Assembly: GCF_009741925.1 (NCBI RefSeq)
Contig: NZ_WPCC01000020.1
Location: 1-55,739 of the forward strand
DNA: 55,739 bases
Origin: Natronomonas sp. CBA1123
Lineage (GTDB): Archaea > Halobacteriota > Halobacteria > Halobacteriales > Haloarculaceae
Direction: 5' to 3'
This document shows positions 15,082 to 23,844 of the stretch, one piece after another; the first letter of the stretch is position 1; the number at the start of each line of letters is the position of its first letter. Position numbers and translations under genes: made by a program. Under the pieces are notes generated by a model, which saw nothing but the letters and a program-made list of their open reading frames with translations, made no database searches and was not told the DNA's origin.

Positions 15082-15855
15082 ATGGCAAAACACCGCACAC
15101 GCGGAAACGAGGTCGGGGCGGTCAGGAAGACGCTTCGCATCCTCGAGTTGCTGAAGGACTTCGAGGGCGCCCGGGTGACCCAGCTGGCGAACGAGCTCGA
15201 CTGGCCGAAGAGCACCGTCCACAGCCACCTCGAAACCCTCGAAAACGCCGGCTACATCGTCAAAGAGGACGAAACGTACCAGCTCGGCTTCCGGTTTCTC
15301 GACCTCGGCGAGCACGTCAAATACCGCAACGAGGTGTACGGGATGGTCGAACCCCGCATCGAGGCCCTCGCCAACAGCACCGGCGAGCGCGTCCAGTTCG
15401 TCATCAGTGAACACGGTGACTGCGTCTACGTCCGCATCGCCGAAGGCGAACACGCCGTCAGCACCGGCAGCAGGCTCGGACGCCGCCGACACATGCTCCA
15501 CGCCACGGCCGCCGGGAAGTCCATTCTGGCGTTCACCGACCGCGAAGAAGTCGAGCGAATCATCGACGAGAAGGGTCTCCCGGAGCTGGCAGCGAACACT
15601 ATCACCGACGAGGACGCCCTTTTCGAGGAGTTAGCGGAGGTCAGAGAGCGCGGCTACGCGTTCAACTATGAGGAACACATCGAGGGACTGCGTGCGGCGG
15701 CGGCTCCCGTACGGGAACCGGACGGCACCGTCGTCGGCGCAATAAGCGTCTCCGGGCCGGCCCACCGGATGCACGGCGAACAGTTCACCAAGGAGTTGCC
15801 CGAGAACATCCTCGGCGTCTGCAACGAAATCGAACTCGACATCGTTTACCAGTAG
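15082..15855 (+). CDS. IclR family transcriptional regulator
   Basis: 257 residues. A winged helix-turn-helix fills about residues 10-75 (RVTQLANELDWPKSTVHSHL is the recognition region). The IclR effector domain follows: RLGRRRHMLHATAAGKSILA, then RGYAFNYEEHIEGLRAAAAP and GAISVSGPAHRM. Such proteins sense small acids and control the neighbouring catabolic genes. A four-half-site palindrome lies 108-161 bases before its start and next to the divergent BKACE operon, the likely target. ATG 15082 is placed by the TATA-like box; an earlier ATG at 14932 lies in the operator. Confidence 0.92.
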   Translation: MAKHRTRGNEVGAVRKTLRILELLKDFEGARVTQLANELDWPKSTVHSHLETLENAGYIVKEDETYQLGFRFLDLGEHVKYRNEVYGMVEPRIEALANSTGERVQFVISEHGDCVYVRIAEGEHAVSTGSRLGRRRHMLHATAAGKSILAFTDREEVERIIDEKGLPELAANTITDEDALFEELAEVRERGYAFNYEEHIEGLRAAAAPVREPDGTVVGAISVSGPAHRMHGEQFTKELPENILGVCNEIELDIVYQ

Positions 15856-15962
15856 CCGAAAGTCCGGAGCAACCCACCCCGAATCGGAGTCCCGTCCCGC
15901 TGGGCGTTGGTACCCAAACACTTACATCGGATTTCCGCTTACACTCTCCCGGTAGCAGACGC

Positions 15963-17234
15963 ATGGAGCTAGAATTCTCTAACGCAACGAAGATGCTTCG
16001 CCGGGAGGTTCGGCGGTTCGTCGACGAGGAGTTCCGACCGATCCTCAACGACCTGCCGGACGAAATCGAGCGATACCACGACCTCGACCCCGAGAATCCC
16101 GAACTCACGGACAACGTTCGCCCCCACCCCATCAAGATTCCCGAGGAGGACCGGAAGCGCCTCCGGGAGAAGGCCAAGGAATCCGGCTTCTGGGCGATGG
16201 GCGTCCCCGAGGAGTACGGTGGCGGTGGCCTCAGCCTCGTCGAGCGGTGTGTCGTCCTCGAAGAGCTGTCGAAACACCGGATGGGGCTGTATCAGGCCGG
16301 CCTCGGCGTCATCGAACTCGGTCCGGGACTGACCGTCGGCGAACCGGCCGCATACCTCGAAAACGCCGACGAGTACCAAATCGAGGAGTTCTTCCAGCCG
16401 TGTATCGACGGCGAGAAGCAGAGCTGTTTCGGCCTCACCGAACCCGCGGCCGGGTCCGACCCCCGCGGCATGGAGACGCGCGCCGAGAAGGACGGCGACG
16501 AGTGGGTCATCAACGGCACGAAACACTACATCTCGTGGGCGGGTGACTCCGATTTCATCATCCTCTTTGCCCGCACCGAGCCGAAAGACGACGACATCAA
16601 CGACCACGGCATCACGTCGTTCCTCGTCCCCTCCGACAGCGACGGCGTCTCGATGCGGTCGATGCCGGTCATCCGACCGGAGTACCCCTTCGAGGTGCGA
16701 CTCAACGACGTGCGCGTGCCCGACGAGAACGTCCTCGGCGAGGTCGGCGGCGGCCTCGGCATCGCAAAGCAGTGTCTCGGCGAATCGCGCGTGCTGTACG
16801 CCGCGAACTCGCTGGGACCCATCGACCAGTCCATCCGGATGGGTATCGACTGGGCCAACGACCGCGTCGTCGGCGAGGAGAAACTCGCCGACAAGCAGGC
16901 CATCCAGTGGAAAATCGCGAAGTCCGCCGTCGATTACCAGGCCGCGAAGTACTCGGTGTACCACGCCGCCCAGCGCTTCGACGACGGCGAGGACATCCGC
17001 CATGCGGCCTCAATCACGAAGTACCAGACGACGGAGACGCTGTGGACGGTGCTGGACCGGATGGTCCAGATACACGGCGGCGCCGGCGTCGACGGCGACC
17101 TCCCGCTGGAACGGTGGCTCCGGGAGTCCCGGGTGCGCCGCATTGGCGAAGGTCCCTCCGAGGTCCAACTGAAAACCATCGCCCGGAACCTGCTGAAGGG
17201 GTACGAAGACCCCGACCCGCTCCCGCTGAACTGA
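15963..17234 (+). CDS. Acyl-CoA dehydrogenase
   Basis: 423 residues with full acyl-CoA dehydrogenase architecture. The N-terminal helical domain is followed by FGLTEPAAGSDPRGMETRA (FAD/substrate motif near 158) and INGTKHYISWAGDSDF, and the C-terminal domain ends in RRIGEGPSEVQLKTIA. The catalytic base is probably Glu near 396, in the place of the usual YEGT. FAD-dependent oxidation of an acyl-CoA to an enoyl-CoA is expected, with electrons passed to ETF. It lies 107 bases after IclR on the same strand, so IclR may affect it too. Chain specificity is not readable. Confidence 0.9.
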   Translation: MELEFSNATKMLRREVRRFVDEEFRPILNDLPDEIERYHDLDPENPELTDNVRPHPIKIPEEDRKRLREKAKESGFWAMGVPEEYGGGGLSLVERCVVLEELSKHRMGLYQAGLGVIELGPGLTVGEPAAYLENADEYQIEEFFQPCIDGEKQSCFGLTEPAAGSDPRGMETRAEKDGDEWVINGTKHYISWAGDSDFIILFARTEPKDDDINDHGITSFLVPSDSDGVSMRSMPVIRPEYPFEVRLNDVRVPDENVLGEVGGGLGIAKQCLGESRVLYAANSLGPIDQSIRMGIDWANDRVVGEEKLADKQAIQWKIAKSAVDYQAAKYSVYHAAQRFDDGEDIRHAASITKYQTTETLWTVLDRMVQIHGGAGVDGDLPLERWLRESRVRRIGEGPSEVQLKTIARNLLKGYEDPDPLPLN

Positions 17235-17250
17235 CCGCTCGCCCCCTATT

Positions 17251-18456
17251 TTAGGCCGCTTCGTCCCCGCCCTCGACGCCGAAGAACGCCGCGATACCTG
17301 CCAACAGCGTCACGGGCCCGAGCGTCGCCAGCGGGAGGCCGTACCCGCCCGTCGCGTCGATTGCCACGCCGACGATGGGCGGTGAGACGACCGCGCCAAT
17401 CATGATGGCCGCGACGCCGATGGCCGTTCCCGTTCCCGCTTCGTCGCCGTCCATGACCTCACTGGCCATCGTGAGATACACGCCGTTGTACCCCAGCGAG
17501 ACGGCACCGACACAGAGCAACACGACCAGAGCCAGCGAGAACTCCGTCTCCGGTGAGAGAACCAACAGCGGGACATAAAACACGAAGCCGACGATGCCGA
17601 TACCGGCGAGGACGAGGTGTTTGCTCCCCACGAAATAGGAGTCAGTCAGGAATCCGAAGCCGATTCGCGACCCCATCCCCATCAGTTGCATCCCCGTGTA
17701 CACCAGTCCCGCGATAGCCGGCGCGAGAAGCAGGCTCTCGGTGAGATACAGCACGATGTAGGCCATCAGCGTGAACTGCGTCGCACCGAACAGCACGCCG
17801 CTGACCAAGAACGGGAAGACGTCCCGGGTCGCCGCGAGCCGGAGTATCCGTCGATGCTGGTCGAGAACGCGCGTTGCCGACGGCACACGTCGCCCGGACG
17901 GTTCCGTCTTCGGCGAGTACAGATAGATGGCTCCGAGCATCAGTATCGTCGTCACCGCGACGACCCGGACGGCGGTTCGCCACCCGAACACCGACGCGAT
18001 TGCGGGCAGGAACGCTGCACCCGCGGCGCCACCGAGCATCACGCCAGTCTGTTTGATGCTGATGCCGATGGTGCGCTGGTCGGTCGGGAACCAATCGAAG
18101 ATGCCCTTGTTGGTCCCCGAGGGGACGGTTCCGTACCCCAATCCGACGACGTATGCACCCCCAGCCACTGTCCAGAACGTCGGGAGGACGCTCAACAGCA
18201 GTGAAATCGAGCCGATGAGCGCCAGCCCCACACCGAGGGCGAACCGTTCACCGGCGTAGTCGGTGACGATGCCACCGGTGGTGACCGACGAGAAGTAGCC
18301 GGCGTACAGCAGCGTCACGAGGAGACCGATTTCGGTCGTCGTGACGCCGAAATCGCTCTTGACGAACGGCGTCAGGACGGTGAGCGTGAGGAAGGTGAGG
18401 CTGCCGACGACCTGGATGGCGAACATTATCCACAGCGTCTGCCAACGGGGTTTCAT
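17251..18456 (-). CDS. MFS transporter (probable carboxylate transporter)
   Basis: 401 residues with about 12 hydrophobic segments. It has MFS traits: a first-loop GIVTDYAGERFALG in the place of the GxxxDRxGRR motif, PSGTNKGIFDWFP between helices 4 and 5, and ISIKQTGVMLGGAAGA in helix 5, as in the oxalate/formate and cyanate-type carriers. The neighbourhood suggests uptake of an organic acid. It converges on the acyl-CoA dehydrogenase (16 bases apart) and diverges from an enoyl-CoA hydratase. Confidence 0.85.
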   Translation of the reverse strand: MKPRWQTLWIMFAIQVVGSLTFLTLTVLTPFVKSDFGVTTTEIGLLVTLLYAGYFSSVTTGGIVTDYAGERFALGVGLALIGSISLLLSVLPTFWTVAGGAYVVGLGYGTVPSGTNKGIFDWFPTDQRTIGISIKQTGVMLGGAAGAAFLPAIASVFGWRTAVRVVAVTTILMLGAIYLYSPKTEPSGRRVPSATRVLDQHRRILRLAATRDVFPFLVSGVLFGATQFTLMAYIVLYLTESLLLAPAIAGLVYTGMQLMGMGSRIGFGFLTDSYFVGSKHLVLAGIGIVGFVFYVPLLVLSPETEFSLALVVLLCVGAVSLGYNGVYLTMASEVMDGDEAGTGTAIGVAAIMIGAVVSPPIVGVAIDATGGYGLPLATLGPVTLLAGIAAFFGVEGGDEAA

Positions 18457-18523
18457 CGAGTACTGAGAGAAGGCCAGCGTGAGGCCAAATAAATTCCCCT
18501 TCGCGTGGGGAGTGCTAACGAAG

Positions 18524-18533
18524 AATTATATGG
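18524..18533 (+). promoter_or_regulatory. TATA-like box for the enoyl-CoA hydratase at 18555
   Basis: The word aattatatgg is centred 26-27 bases before ATG 18555. A second AT-rich word (18487-18497) could serve the divergent MFS gene with a short leader. Confidence 0.6.
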
Positions 18534-18554
18534 CCGTACCGCAATTACCGAACG

Positions 18555-19331
18555 ATGGCAGACAGAGTGCTCATCGACCGAGACGACAGCATCGCGACCG
18601 TGACCGTCAACCGACCGGAGAAGCGCAACGCGATGGACATCCCGACCCGGAAGGCGCTGTACGAGGCCTTCGAAGAGGTCGGCGAAGACGACGAGGTGCG
18701 TGCAATCGTGCTTCGGGGCGCCGGCGACGGCTCGTTCATCGCCGGCGGTGACATCGACTCCTTCGCCGAGTTCGACCACATGGACGGCATGGAGTACGGC
18801 GAGAAGTACGCCCAGGGGCTGTACAACTACGTCGCGGACCTCCACAAGCCGACCATCGCGGCGGTCGACGGCTACGCCCTCGGCGGCGGTACCGAAATCG
18901 CGCTGGCTTGCGACATCCGACTGGCGACCGAGGACGCGAAGTTCGGCCTCCCGGAGGTCGGCATCGGCGTCATCCCCGCCGGCGGCGGTACCCAGCGACT
19001 CGTCCAGGTCGTCGGGGCCGGCATCGCCAGCGAACTCATCCTCACCGGCCGCGTCATCGACGCCGACTACGCGAAGGAAATCGGCCTCGCGAATCACGTC
19101 TACACCGACGAGGAGTTCGACGACGAAGTCCGCGCGATGGCCGAGGACCTCGCCTCGAAGGCGCCGGTCGCCCAGCGACTCGCCAAGGAGTCCATCCGGC
19201 GGAGCCTCGACATCGACGCGGGTCTGGAGTACGAGCGACTCGCCGGCGCATTCCTGTTCGGCACCGACGACCAGAAAGAGGGAGCGAACGCCTTCCTCGA
19301 AGACAGAGAACCGGAGTACGAGAACCGATAA
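18555..19331 (+). CDS. Enoyl-CoA hydratase
   Basis: 258 residues and a canonical crotonase. Oxyanion-hole segment SFIAGGDIDSF is near residue 55. Both catalytic glutamates are present, in GGGTEIALACD and FGLPEVGIGVIP, and GGGTQRLVQVVG follows. It hydrates enoyl-CoA to 3-hydroxyacyl-CoA and fits the product of the nearby acyl-CoA dehydrogenase. The start is supported by a leaderless TATA-like box. It ends 6 bases before the convergent ALDH. Confidence 0.9.
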   Translation: MADRVLIDRDDSIATVTVNRPEKRNAMDIPTRKALYEAFEEVGEDDEVRAIVLRGAGDGSFIAGGDIDSFAEFDHMDGMEYGEKYAQGLYNYVADLHKPTIAAVDGYALGGGTEIALACDIRLATEDAKFGLPEVGIGVIPAGGGTQRLVQVVGAGIASELILTGRVIDADYAKEIGLANHVYTDEEFDDEVRAMAEDLASKAPVAQRLAKESIRRSLDIDAGLEYERLAGAFLFGTDDQKEGANAFLEDREPEYENR

Positions 19332-19337
19332 GCCGCG

Positions 19338-20801
19338 TTACTCGCCGATACTGAGACAGACGTTCTTCGTCGTGGTGAACTGGTCGAGGGCCTCCAGCCC
19401 CTTTTCGCGGCCGAAGCCGCTGTCGCGGTGGCCGCCAAAGGGCGTCTCGACGCCGCCGGCGAACCACTCGTTGACGTACACCTGCCCGGCGACGACATCA
19501 CGGGCGAAGCGGTGGGCGCGTTCGAGGTCGTTCGTGAAGATGCCGGCCGACAGCCCGTAGTCGCTGTCGTTGGCGATTTCGAGTGCTTCCTCCTCCGTCG
19601 CGAACGGAATCACTGCGAGCACCGGCCCGAAGATCTCCTCGCGCGCGATGCGGAGGTCGTTGTTCGCGTCGTCGAAAATCGTCGGGCCGACGAAGTAGCC
19701 GGTCGACTCCTCGGCGTCGTCGGGCACGCCGTCGACGACCGGTTCGCCCAACTCCTGTTTGCCGACGTCGACGTAGCTGCGGACCTTCTCGTACTGCTCT
19801 TTGGAGACCAACGCACCCACGTCGGGGTCCTCCAGTCCGGGGCCCATCGTCAGGTCCTCGACGGCCTCGACGAGTCGGTCGAGGAACTCCTCGTGGATGT
19901 CCTCGTGGACGAGCAGGCGGTCGCCCGCCGAGCACACCTGTCCAGCGTTCCGAGTGAAAATCGAAATCAGCGTCCCCTCAATGGCGTCTTCGAGGTCGGC
20001 GTCGGGGAAGACGACGTTCGGGTTCTTTCCACCGGCCTCGATGTGGACGTGTTTCAGTTGGCGCGCGGCGGTCGCAGCGACCTCCTTGCCGGTCGGAACC
20101 GACCCCGTGAAGGCGATGGCGTTGACTCCGGCGTGGGTCGTCAGTGCGGCGCCGGCGTCGGCGCCGTAGCCGGGAACGACGTTGATGGTGCCGTCGGGGA
20201 CGCCCGCCTCGTCGAGCAGTTTCCCGAGTTCGACGGAGGTCAGCGGCGTCTGTTCGGCGGATTTCACGACGACGGCGTTGCCGGCGGCCAACGACGGCGC
20301 GACGCTCCGGGCGAACAGCGACACCGGGAAGTTCCACGGCACGATGTGGCCGGTGACGCCGAGCGGCTCTCGGATGGTGAAGTCGACGTACTCCCGGCCG
20401 AGCGGAATCGTCTCGCCCTGAATCTTGTCGGTCGCGCCGGCGTAGTACTCGAAGTAGCGTGCCCCCACCTCGATTTCGGTGCGAGCCTGCGAGATGGGTT
20501 TGCCGTTCTCCCGCGTCAGCAACTCCGCGAGGGAATCCTTGTTCTCCCGAATCAGCGCTGCCGCCCGATTGAGGACGCGCCCGCGCTCCGGCGGCGACAT
20601 TCCGAGCCACTCGGTCGTCGACGCCTCGGCGGCGGCGACCGCGCGGTCGATGTCGTCTGCGCCGCCGGCGGCGACTTCGGCGAAGGCCGCCTCGGTCGCG
20701 GAGTCGACTATCGGTATCGTCTCGCCGGATGCGGCCGGGGCGGATTCGCCGTCGATGAACAACTCGAACTGCTGGACGGTGCTCGTGCTATGACCAGTCA
20801 T
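19338..20801 (-). CDS. Aldehyde dehydrogenase (NAD(P)-dependent)
   Basis: 487 residues, a full-length ALDH. It has PWNFPVS (cofactor site), FTGSVPTGKEV, the general-base Glu in HIEAGGKNPNVV (Ala replaces the usual Leu) and the nucleophile Cys in NAGQVCSAGDRLLVHE near residue 287. The C-terminal EEIFGPVLAVIPF and PFGGHRDSGFGREKG are standard. It oxidises an aldehyde to an acid in the cytoplasm. The first residues QFELFIDGE fit betaine or succinate-semialdehyde-type members, but the substrate is not decided. It follows the SDR gene by 42 bases on the same strand. Confidence 0.9.
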   Translation of the reverse strand: MTGHSTSTVQQFELFIDGESAPAASGETIPIVDSATEAAFAEVAAGGADDIDRAVAAAEASTTEWLGMSPPERGRVLNRAAALIRENKDSLAELLTRENGKPISQARTEIEVGARYFEYYAGATDKIQGETIPLGREYVDFTIREPLGVTGHIVPWNFPVSLFARSVAPSLAAGNAVVVKSAEQTPLTSVELGKLLDEAGVPDGTINVVPGYGADAGAALTTHAGVNAIAFTGSVPTGKEVAATAARQLKHVHIEAGGKNPNVVFPDADLEDAIEGTLISIFTRNAGQVCSAGDRLLVHEDIHEEFLDRLVEAVEDLTMGPGLEDPDVGALVSKEQYEKVRSYVDVGKQELGEPVVDGVPDDAEESTGYFVGPTIFDDANNDLRIAREEIFGPVLAVIPFATEEEALEIANDSDYGLSAGIFTNDLERAHRFARDVVAGQVYVNEWFAGGVETPFGGHRDSGFGREKGLEALDQFTTTKNVCLSIGE

Positions 20802-20843
20802 GTGCTACCGGTCGCCCGGCAGGAGAATCAACCTTTCGCACCG

Positions 20844-21566
20844 CTAGAGGTACCGACCGCCCGCGACTTCGATGACTTTCCCCGAATCGTAGGAGTTCGA
20901 GACGAGGAACCGAATCGCGTCGGCGACCTCCGAGGGGTCGGCGATGCGGTTCTGAGGGAACAGTTCGGCGGCCTCCTCCCGGCGCTGTTTCGAGAGCAGG
21001 GGCGTGTCGGTCACGGACGGCGCCACCGCGTTCGTCAGAATGCCGTCTTCGGTGTAACCCTTCGCCAGCGAGCGCGTGAAGCCGGCGACGGCTGCCTTCG
21101 TCGCGCCGTAGACGGGGTCGGAGGGACTGCCGTGGAGACCGGCCGTCGAGGCGACGTTGACGATGCGGCCGTAGCCACGGTCGGCCATCTCGCCGACGAC
21201 CTCCTGCGCACAGTACATGACGCCGTTGACGTTCACCCTGACCATCCGGTCGATGCTCTCGGCAGTGCGTTCCTCGAACCCTCGCTCCGGCGGCGCGGCC
21301 GCGTTGTTGACGAGGGTGTCGACGCCGCCGAACGCCGAGCGCGCCTCCTCGAAGAGGGCGGCGACCGACTCGCGGTCGCTCACGTCGGCCTGAACCGCGA
21401 TTGCCTCGCTGCCGGCGTCGGTGGCCGCCTCGACGGCCGCCTCGGCACCGGCCTCGTCGCTGAAATAGTGGACGACTACGTCGTGGTCCTCGGCGAGTTC
21501 TTCGACAGTTGCGCGTCCGATACCGCCGCTCCCACCGGTGACGACTGCTACGTCTGTGTCAGCCAT
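20844..21566 (-). CDS. Short-chain dehydrogenase/reductase
   Basis: 240 residues, a classical SDR. It has TGGSGGIG near residue 10, NNAAAPPERG, a Ser in NVASTAGLHG and the catalytic VYGATKAAV (Tyr and Lys). It ends in the typical GKVIEVAGGRYL. ATG 21566 was preferred to GTG 21572 because the TATA-like word at 21588-21597 is 27 bases before it. It oxidises or reduces a hydroxy/keto substrate and precedes the ALDH on the same strand, which fits an alcohol-aldehyde-acid series. Confidence 0.87.
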   Translation of the reverse strand: MADTDVAVVTGGSGGIGRATVEELAEDHDVVVHYFSDEAGAEAAVEAATDAGSEAIAVQADVSDRESVAALFEEARSAFGGVDTLVNNAAAPPERGFEERTAESIDRMVRVNVNGVMYCAQEVVGEMADRGYGRIVNVASTAGLHGSPSDPVYGATKAAVAGFTRSLAKGYTEDGILTNAVAPSVTDTPLLSKQRREEAAELFPQNRIADPSEVADAIRFLVSNSYDSGKVIEVAGGRYL

Positions 21567-21587
21567 ACACACAGATACACGGACGGC

Positions 21588-21597
21588 TACAATAACT
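21588..21597 (-). promoter_or_regulatory. TATA-like box for the SDR-ALDH pair
   Basis: The minus strand reads gttattgtag, centred 27 bases before ATG 21566. Confidence 0.5.
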
Positions 21598-21659
21598 CAC
21601 CGGTCGCTGCGGGAGTAGCTGTCAAAAAACGAGTCGCTACGCGTCGAACGGTCCGGGAC

Positions 21660-22811
21660 TCAGCCTTCGAACTCGTCGAGGGTGGTGAGACTCTCGTCCC
21701 ACATGTCGTTTTCTTTGTAGTACTGTTCGGCGCCGGGGTGGACGGGGACGCCGGACGGCTGGAGCCACTCCGTCGCGAAGTCGGGACCGTGTCGCGAGAG
21801 AACCGCGCTGGCGTCGCGGACGGGTTGGACGTTCTCCATGAGGACCTTCGTGTACTCGTAGACGAGGTCGTTGGAGATTTCCGCGGGAATCGCCGTCGTG
21901 TACCCCAGCGGCAGGGCCGTGTAGGGGTCGTGGGTGATTTCCTGGTTCCACGTGTCGCCCGGCACCTCGGCGACGGAGACGGGCACGTCGGCACTGGCCG
22001 CTTGGTCCTCGGAGATGCCCCACTCGAGGACGTCGACGTCGACTTGGGCGTCGAGTTGCTGAATCCAGCCGATGAGCGTCTCCTGATTCGCGGTGTAACA
22101 CGTACACACGTCGATTCGGCCGTCGTTCATCGCGTCGGCCTGGTCGCCGAGTCCCATCGTGCTGACGTTGAAGTAGTCCTGGGAGTTCTCGATGCCGAGG
22201 ATGCTCAGACCGTCGTTGGCCGCGTCCCACGCACTGGTCCCGCGCGGACCGAAGGAGATGCTCGTCCCCTCCGGGAGGTTCTCGACACGAGTGACGCCTT
22301 CGAGGTCGGAGGCCTCCTGTCGCTTGACGAGGAAGATGTCCAGCGTCATGTAGGAGAACGTCTGACAGATGGTCTTCTCGATTGGCGGGTCTGCGTACGG
22401 GCCGGCGTCACGGTTGGCACGCCACAGCAGGTTGTGCGTCGACTGGGCGATGTCGATTTGCCCTTGGTCGATGAGGCGGTTGTTCGCCGTGGTGCCGCCC
22501 GTCGTCTGGGCGCTCATCTGGATGCGGTCGGAGTTGTCGTTCATCACCGAAGAGAACGCGACACCGGAGGCGTGGGTTGCCGTCTCCTCGCCGCTGGTAC
22601 CGATGGTCCACGACACCGACTCGCTGCCGCCACCGTTTCCGTCACCGTTGCCATTTCCGTTGCCGTTGCCGTTTCCGTTGCCGTTCCCGTTGCCGTTCCC
22701 GTTTCCGCCACCGTTGCCCGAACAGCCGGCGAGGCCGAGCATCCCCGCGGTTGCTCCGGCACCGACTGTTTTAATGACTGACCGACGGTCGAACTTGTTG
22801 CTATCTACCAT
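21660..22811 (-). CDS. TAXI family TRAP transporter substrate-binding lipoprotein
   Basis: 383 residues. A Tat signal with twin Arg at 9-10 (DRRSVIK) runs into the lipobox LAGC, so Cys30 should be lipid-linked on the outer face. A Gly-Asn repeat linker of about 30 residues follows. The domain is that of TAXI binding proteins (TIGTSGEETATHASGVAF; GQIDIAQSTHNLLWRA; LPEGTSISFGPRG). It binds a carboxylate for the permease at 23845, which is on the other strand with an SDR gene between. ATG 22811 is 28 bases after a strong TATA-like word; ATG 22817 is the alternative. Confidence 0.88.
   Translation of the reverse strand: MVDSNKFDRRSVIKTVGAGATAGMLGLAGCSGNGGGNGNGNGNGNGNGNGNGNGNGDGNGGGSESVSWTIGTSGEETATHASGVAFSSVMNDNSDRIQMSAQTTGGTTANNRLIDQGQIDIAQSTHNLLWRANRDAGPYADPPIEKTICQTFSYMTLDIFLVKRQEASDLEGVTRVENLPEGTSISFGPRGTSAWDAANDGLSILGIENSQDYFNVSTMGLGDQADAMNDGRIDVCTCYTANQETLIGWIQQLDAQVDVDVLEWGISEDQAASADVPVSVAEVPGDTWNQEITHDPYTALPLGYTTAIPAEISNDLVYEYTKVLMENVQPVRDASAVLSRHGPDFATEWLQPSGVPVHPGAEQYYKENDMWDESLTTLDEFEG
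22627..22712. repeat. Hexanucleotide-type repeat encoding the Gly-Asn linker
   Basis: A run of near-identical six-base units (ccgttg, with ccgttt and ccgttc variants, on the + strand) encodes alternating Gly and Asn after the lipobox of the binding protein. Such runs can gain or lose units during replication without breaking the frame. Confidence 0.8.
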
Positions 22812-22834
22812 GCTCATCGATACATAGAGACAGT

Positions 22835-22844
22835 ATTATATAAA
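22835..22844 (-). promoter_or_regulatory. TATA box for the TAXI binding-protein gene
   Basis: The minus strand reads tttatataat, centred 28 bases before ATG 22811. One of the best TATA matches in the window. Confidence 0.65.
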
Positions 22845-22878
22845 GACTGGGGTAGCCCGGCGAGTTGTCGGGCGTTTC

Positions 22879-23625
22879 TTACAGCGTCGAGTCGAGCGCG
22901 CCCCCGTCGATGGGGATGGCTGCCCCTGTGAGGTAACTGGAGTATCCGGAGGAGAGGAACGCCACTACGTCGCCCAGCTCTCGGGCCTCGCCCATCCGGT
23001 CGAGCGGTACCTCCGAGAGGTCGACGCCAGCTTCACCCGCATCGTGTCGTCGAGGCGTGTAGTACAGCCCCGGCAGGACGGAGTTCACTCGGACCTCGGG
23101 CGCCAGTTCCTCCGAAAGCACCTTCGCCAGCCCTTGGACGCACATCCGGACCGAACTCGACAGGACGTTGGCGCCAGACGCCTCCTTCGTGACCATCGAG
23201 GTGATGTTGACGATTGTGCCCTCCGCTTCGATGAGATGCGGCATCGCCTCTCGAACCGCCCGGACGACGCTCATCACGAGCATGTCGTAGGCGTAGTACC
23301 AGTCGTCGTCCTCGGTTTCGGCGAAGGCGTACCGCGTCGGCCCGCCCGCGCTGGTGACGAGATGGTCGAGTCGACCGAACTCCTCGACGGTGGTCTCGAC
23401 CATCCGAGCGATGTCGTCGGCGTCGGTCATATCGCCCGCACAGCCGACGACCCGTCCGGTCGCCGTCTCGCGCAACTCCTCGACGGCCGACTCGAGGCGC
23501 TCCTCGTCGCGGCCGTTGATGACCACGTCGACGCCGGACTCCGCAAGGGAGGCCGCCGACGCCTTCCCGAGACCGCTGCTCGATGCGATGACTAACGCTG
23601 CATTGCCGTCTAGGTCCAATTGCAT
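22879..23625 (-). CDS. Divergent SDR family protein lacking the Tyr-Lys pair
   Basis: 248 residues with an SDR fold: ASSSGLGKASA in the dinucleotide site, VTSAGGPTRYAF in place of NNAG, NITSMVTKEASG with Ser, and NSVLPGLYYTP. Where the catalytic YxxxK is expected the sequence reads NVLSSSVRMCVQGLAK, without Tyr or Lys at the needed positions. A divergent SDR subgroup with such a site is known; its chemistry is unclear. ATG 23625 is placed by a TATA-like word at 23649-23659. It lies between the TAXI binding protein and the divergent permease. Confidence 0.8.
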   Translation of the reverse strand: MQLDLDGNAALVIASSSGLGKASAASLAESGVDVVINGRDEERLESAVEELRETATGRVVGCAGDMTDADDIARMVETTVEEFGRLDHLVTSAGGPTRYAFAETEDDDWYYAYDMLVMSVVRAVREAMPHLIEAEGTIVNITSMVTKEASGANVLSSSVRMCVQGLAKVLSEELAPEVRVNSVLPGLYYTPRRHDAGEAGVDLSEVPLDRMGEARELGDVVAFLSSGYSSYLTGAAIPIDGGALDSTL

Positions 23626-23648
23626 ACAGCGGTTGTACCCGGGGTGTC

Positions 23649-23659
23649 GTGATAAGTCT
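23649..23659 (-). promoter_or_regulatory. TATA-like box for the divergent SDR gene
   Basis: The minus strand reads agacttatcac, centred 29 bases before ATG 23625. Confidence 0.5.
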
Positions 23660-23804
23660 TCGCGGCACGGTACCACGGAACGGCACACGGCGTGGTCTCG
23701 CCTTCTGAGCCCATCCACCCGAAGCGTAAATAACCGCATCCGGACTGGAGCCCGAAAAAATCGCCCGACAACGGTATTTGTGTCCTCAGTCTGAGATTTC
23801 CCGA

Positions 23805-23814
23805 CAAATATATC
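23805..23814 (+). promoter_or_regulatory. TATA-like box for the TRAP permease gene
   Basis: The word caaatatatc is centred about 35 bases before ATG 23845, which suggests a leader of several bases. It is divergent from the promoter at 23649-23659. Confidence 0.5.
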
Positions 23815-23844
23815 ACCCGTTCCAGTTACTCATTAACACACGCC

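Noticed and set aside
22627-22712. Possible CRISPR or minisatellite array
   Set aside because: The units are six bases, lie inside a coding frame and encode a Gly-Asn linker.
19428-22781. A 1117-codon + strand open frame across the ALDH, SDR and TAXI genes
   Set aside because: It crosses three real minus-strand genes and their promoters and has no recognisable domain; such long shadows are common in haloarchaeal DNA.
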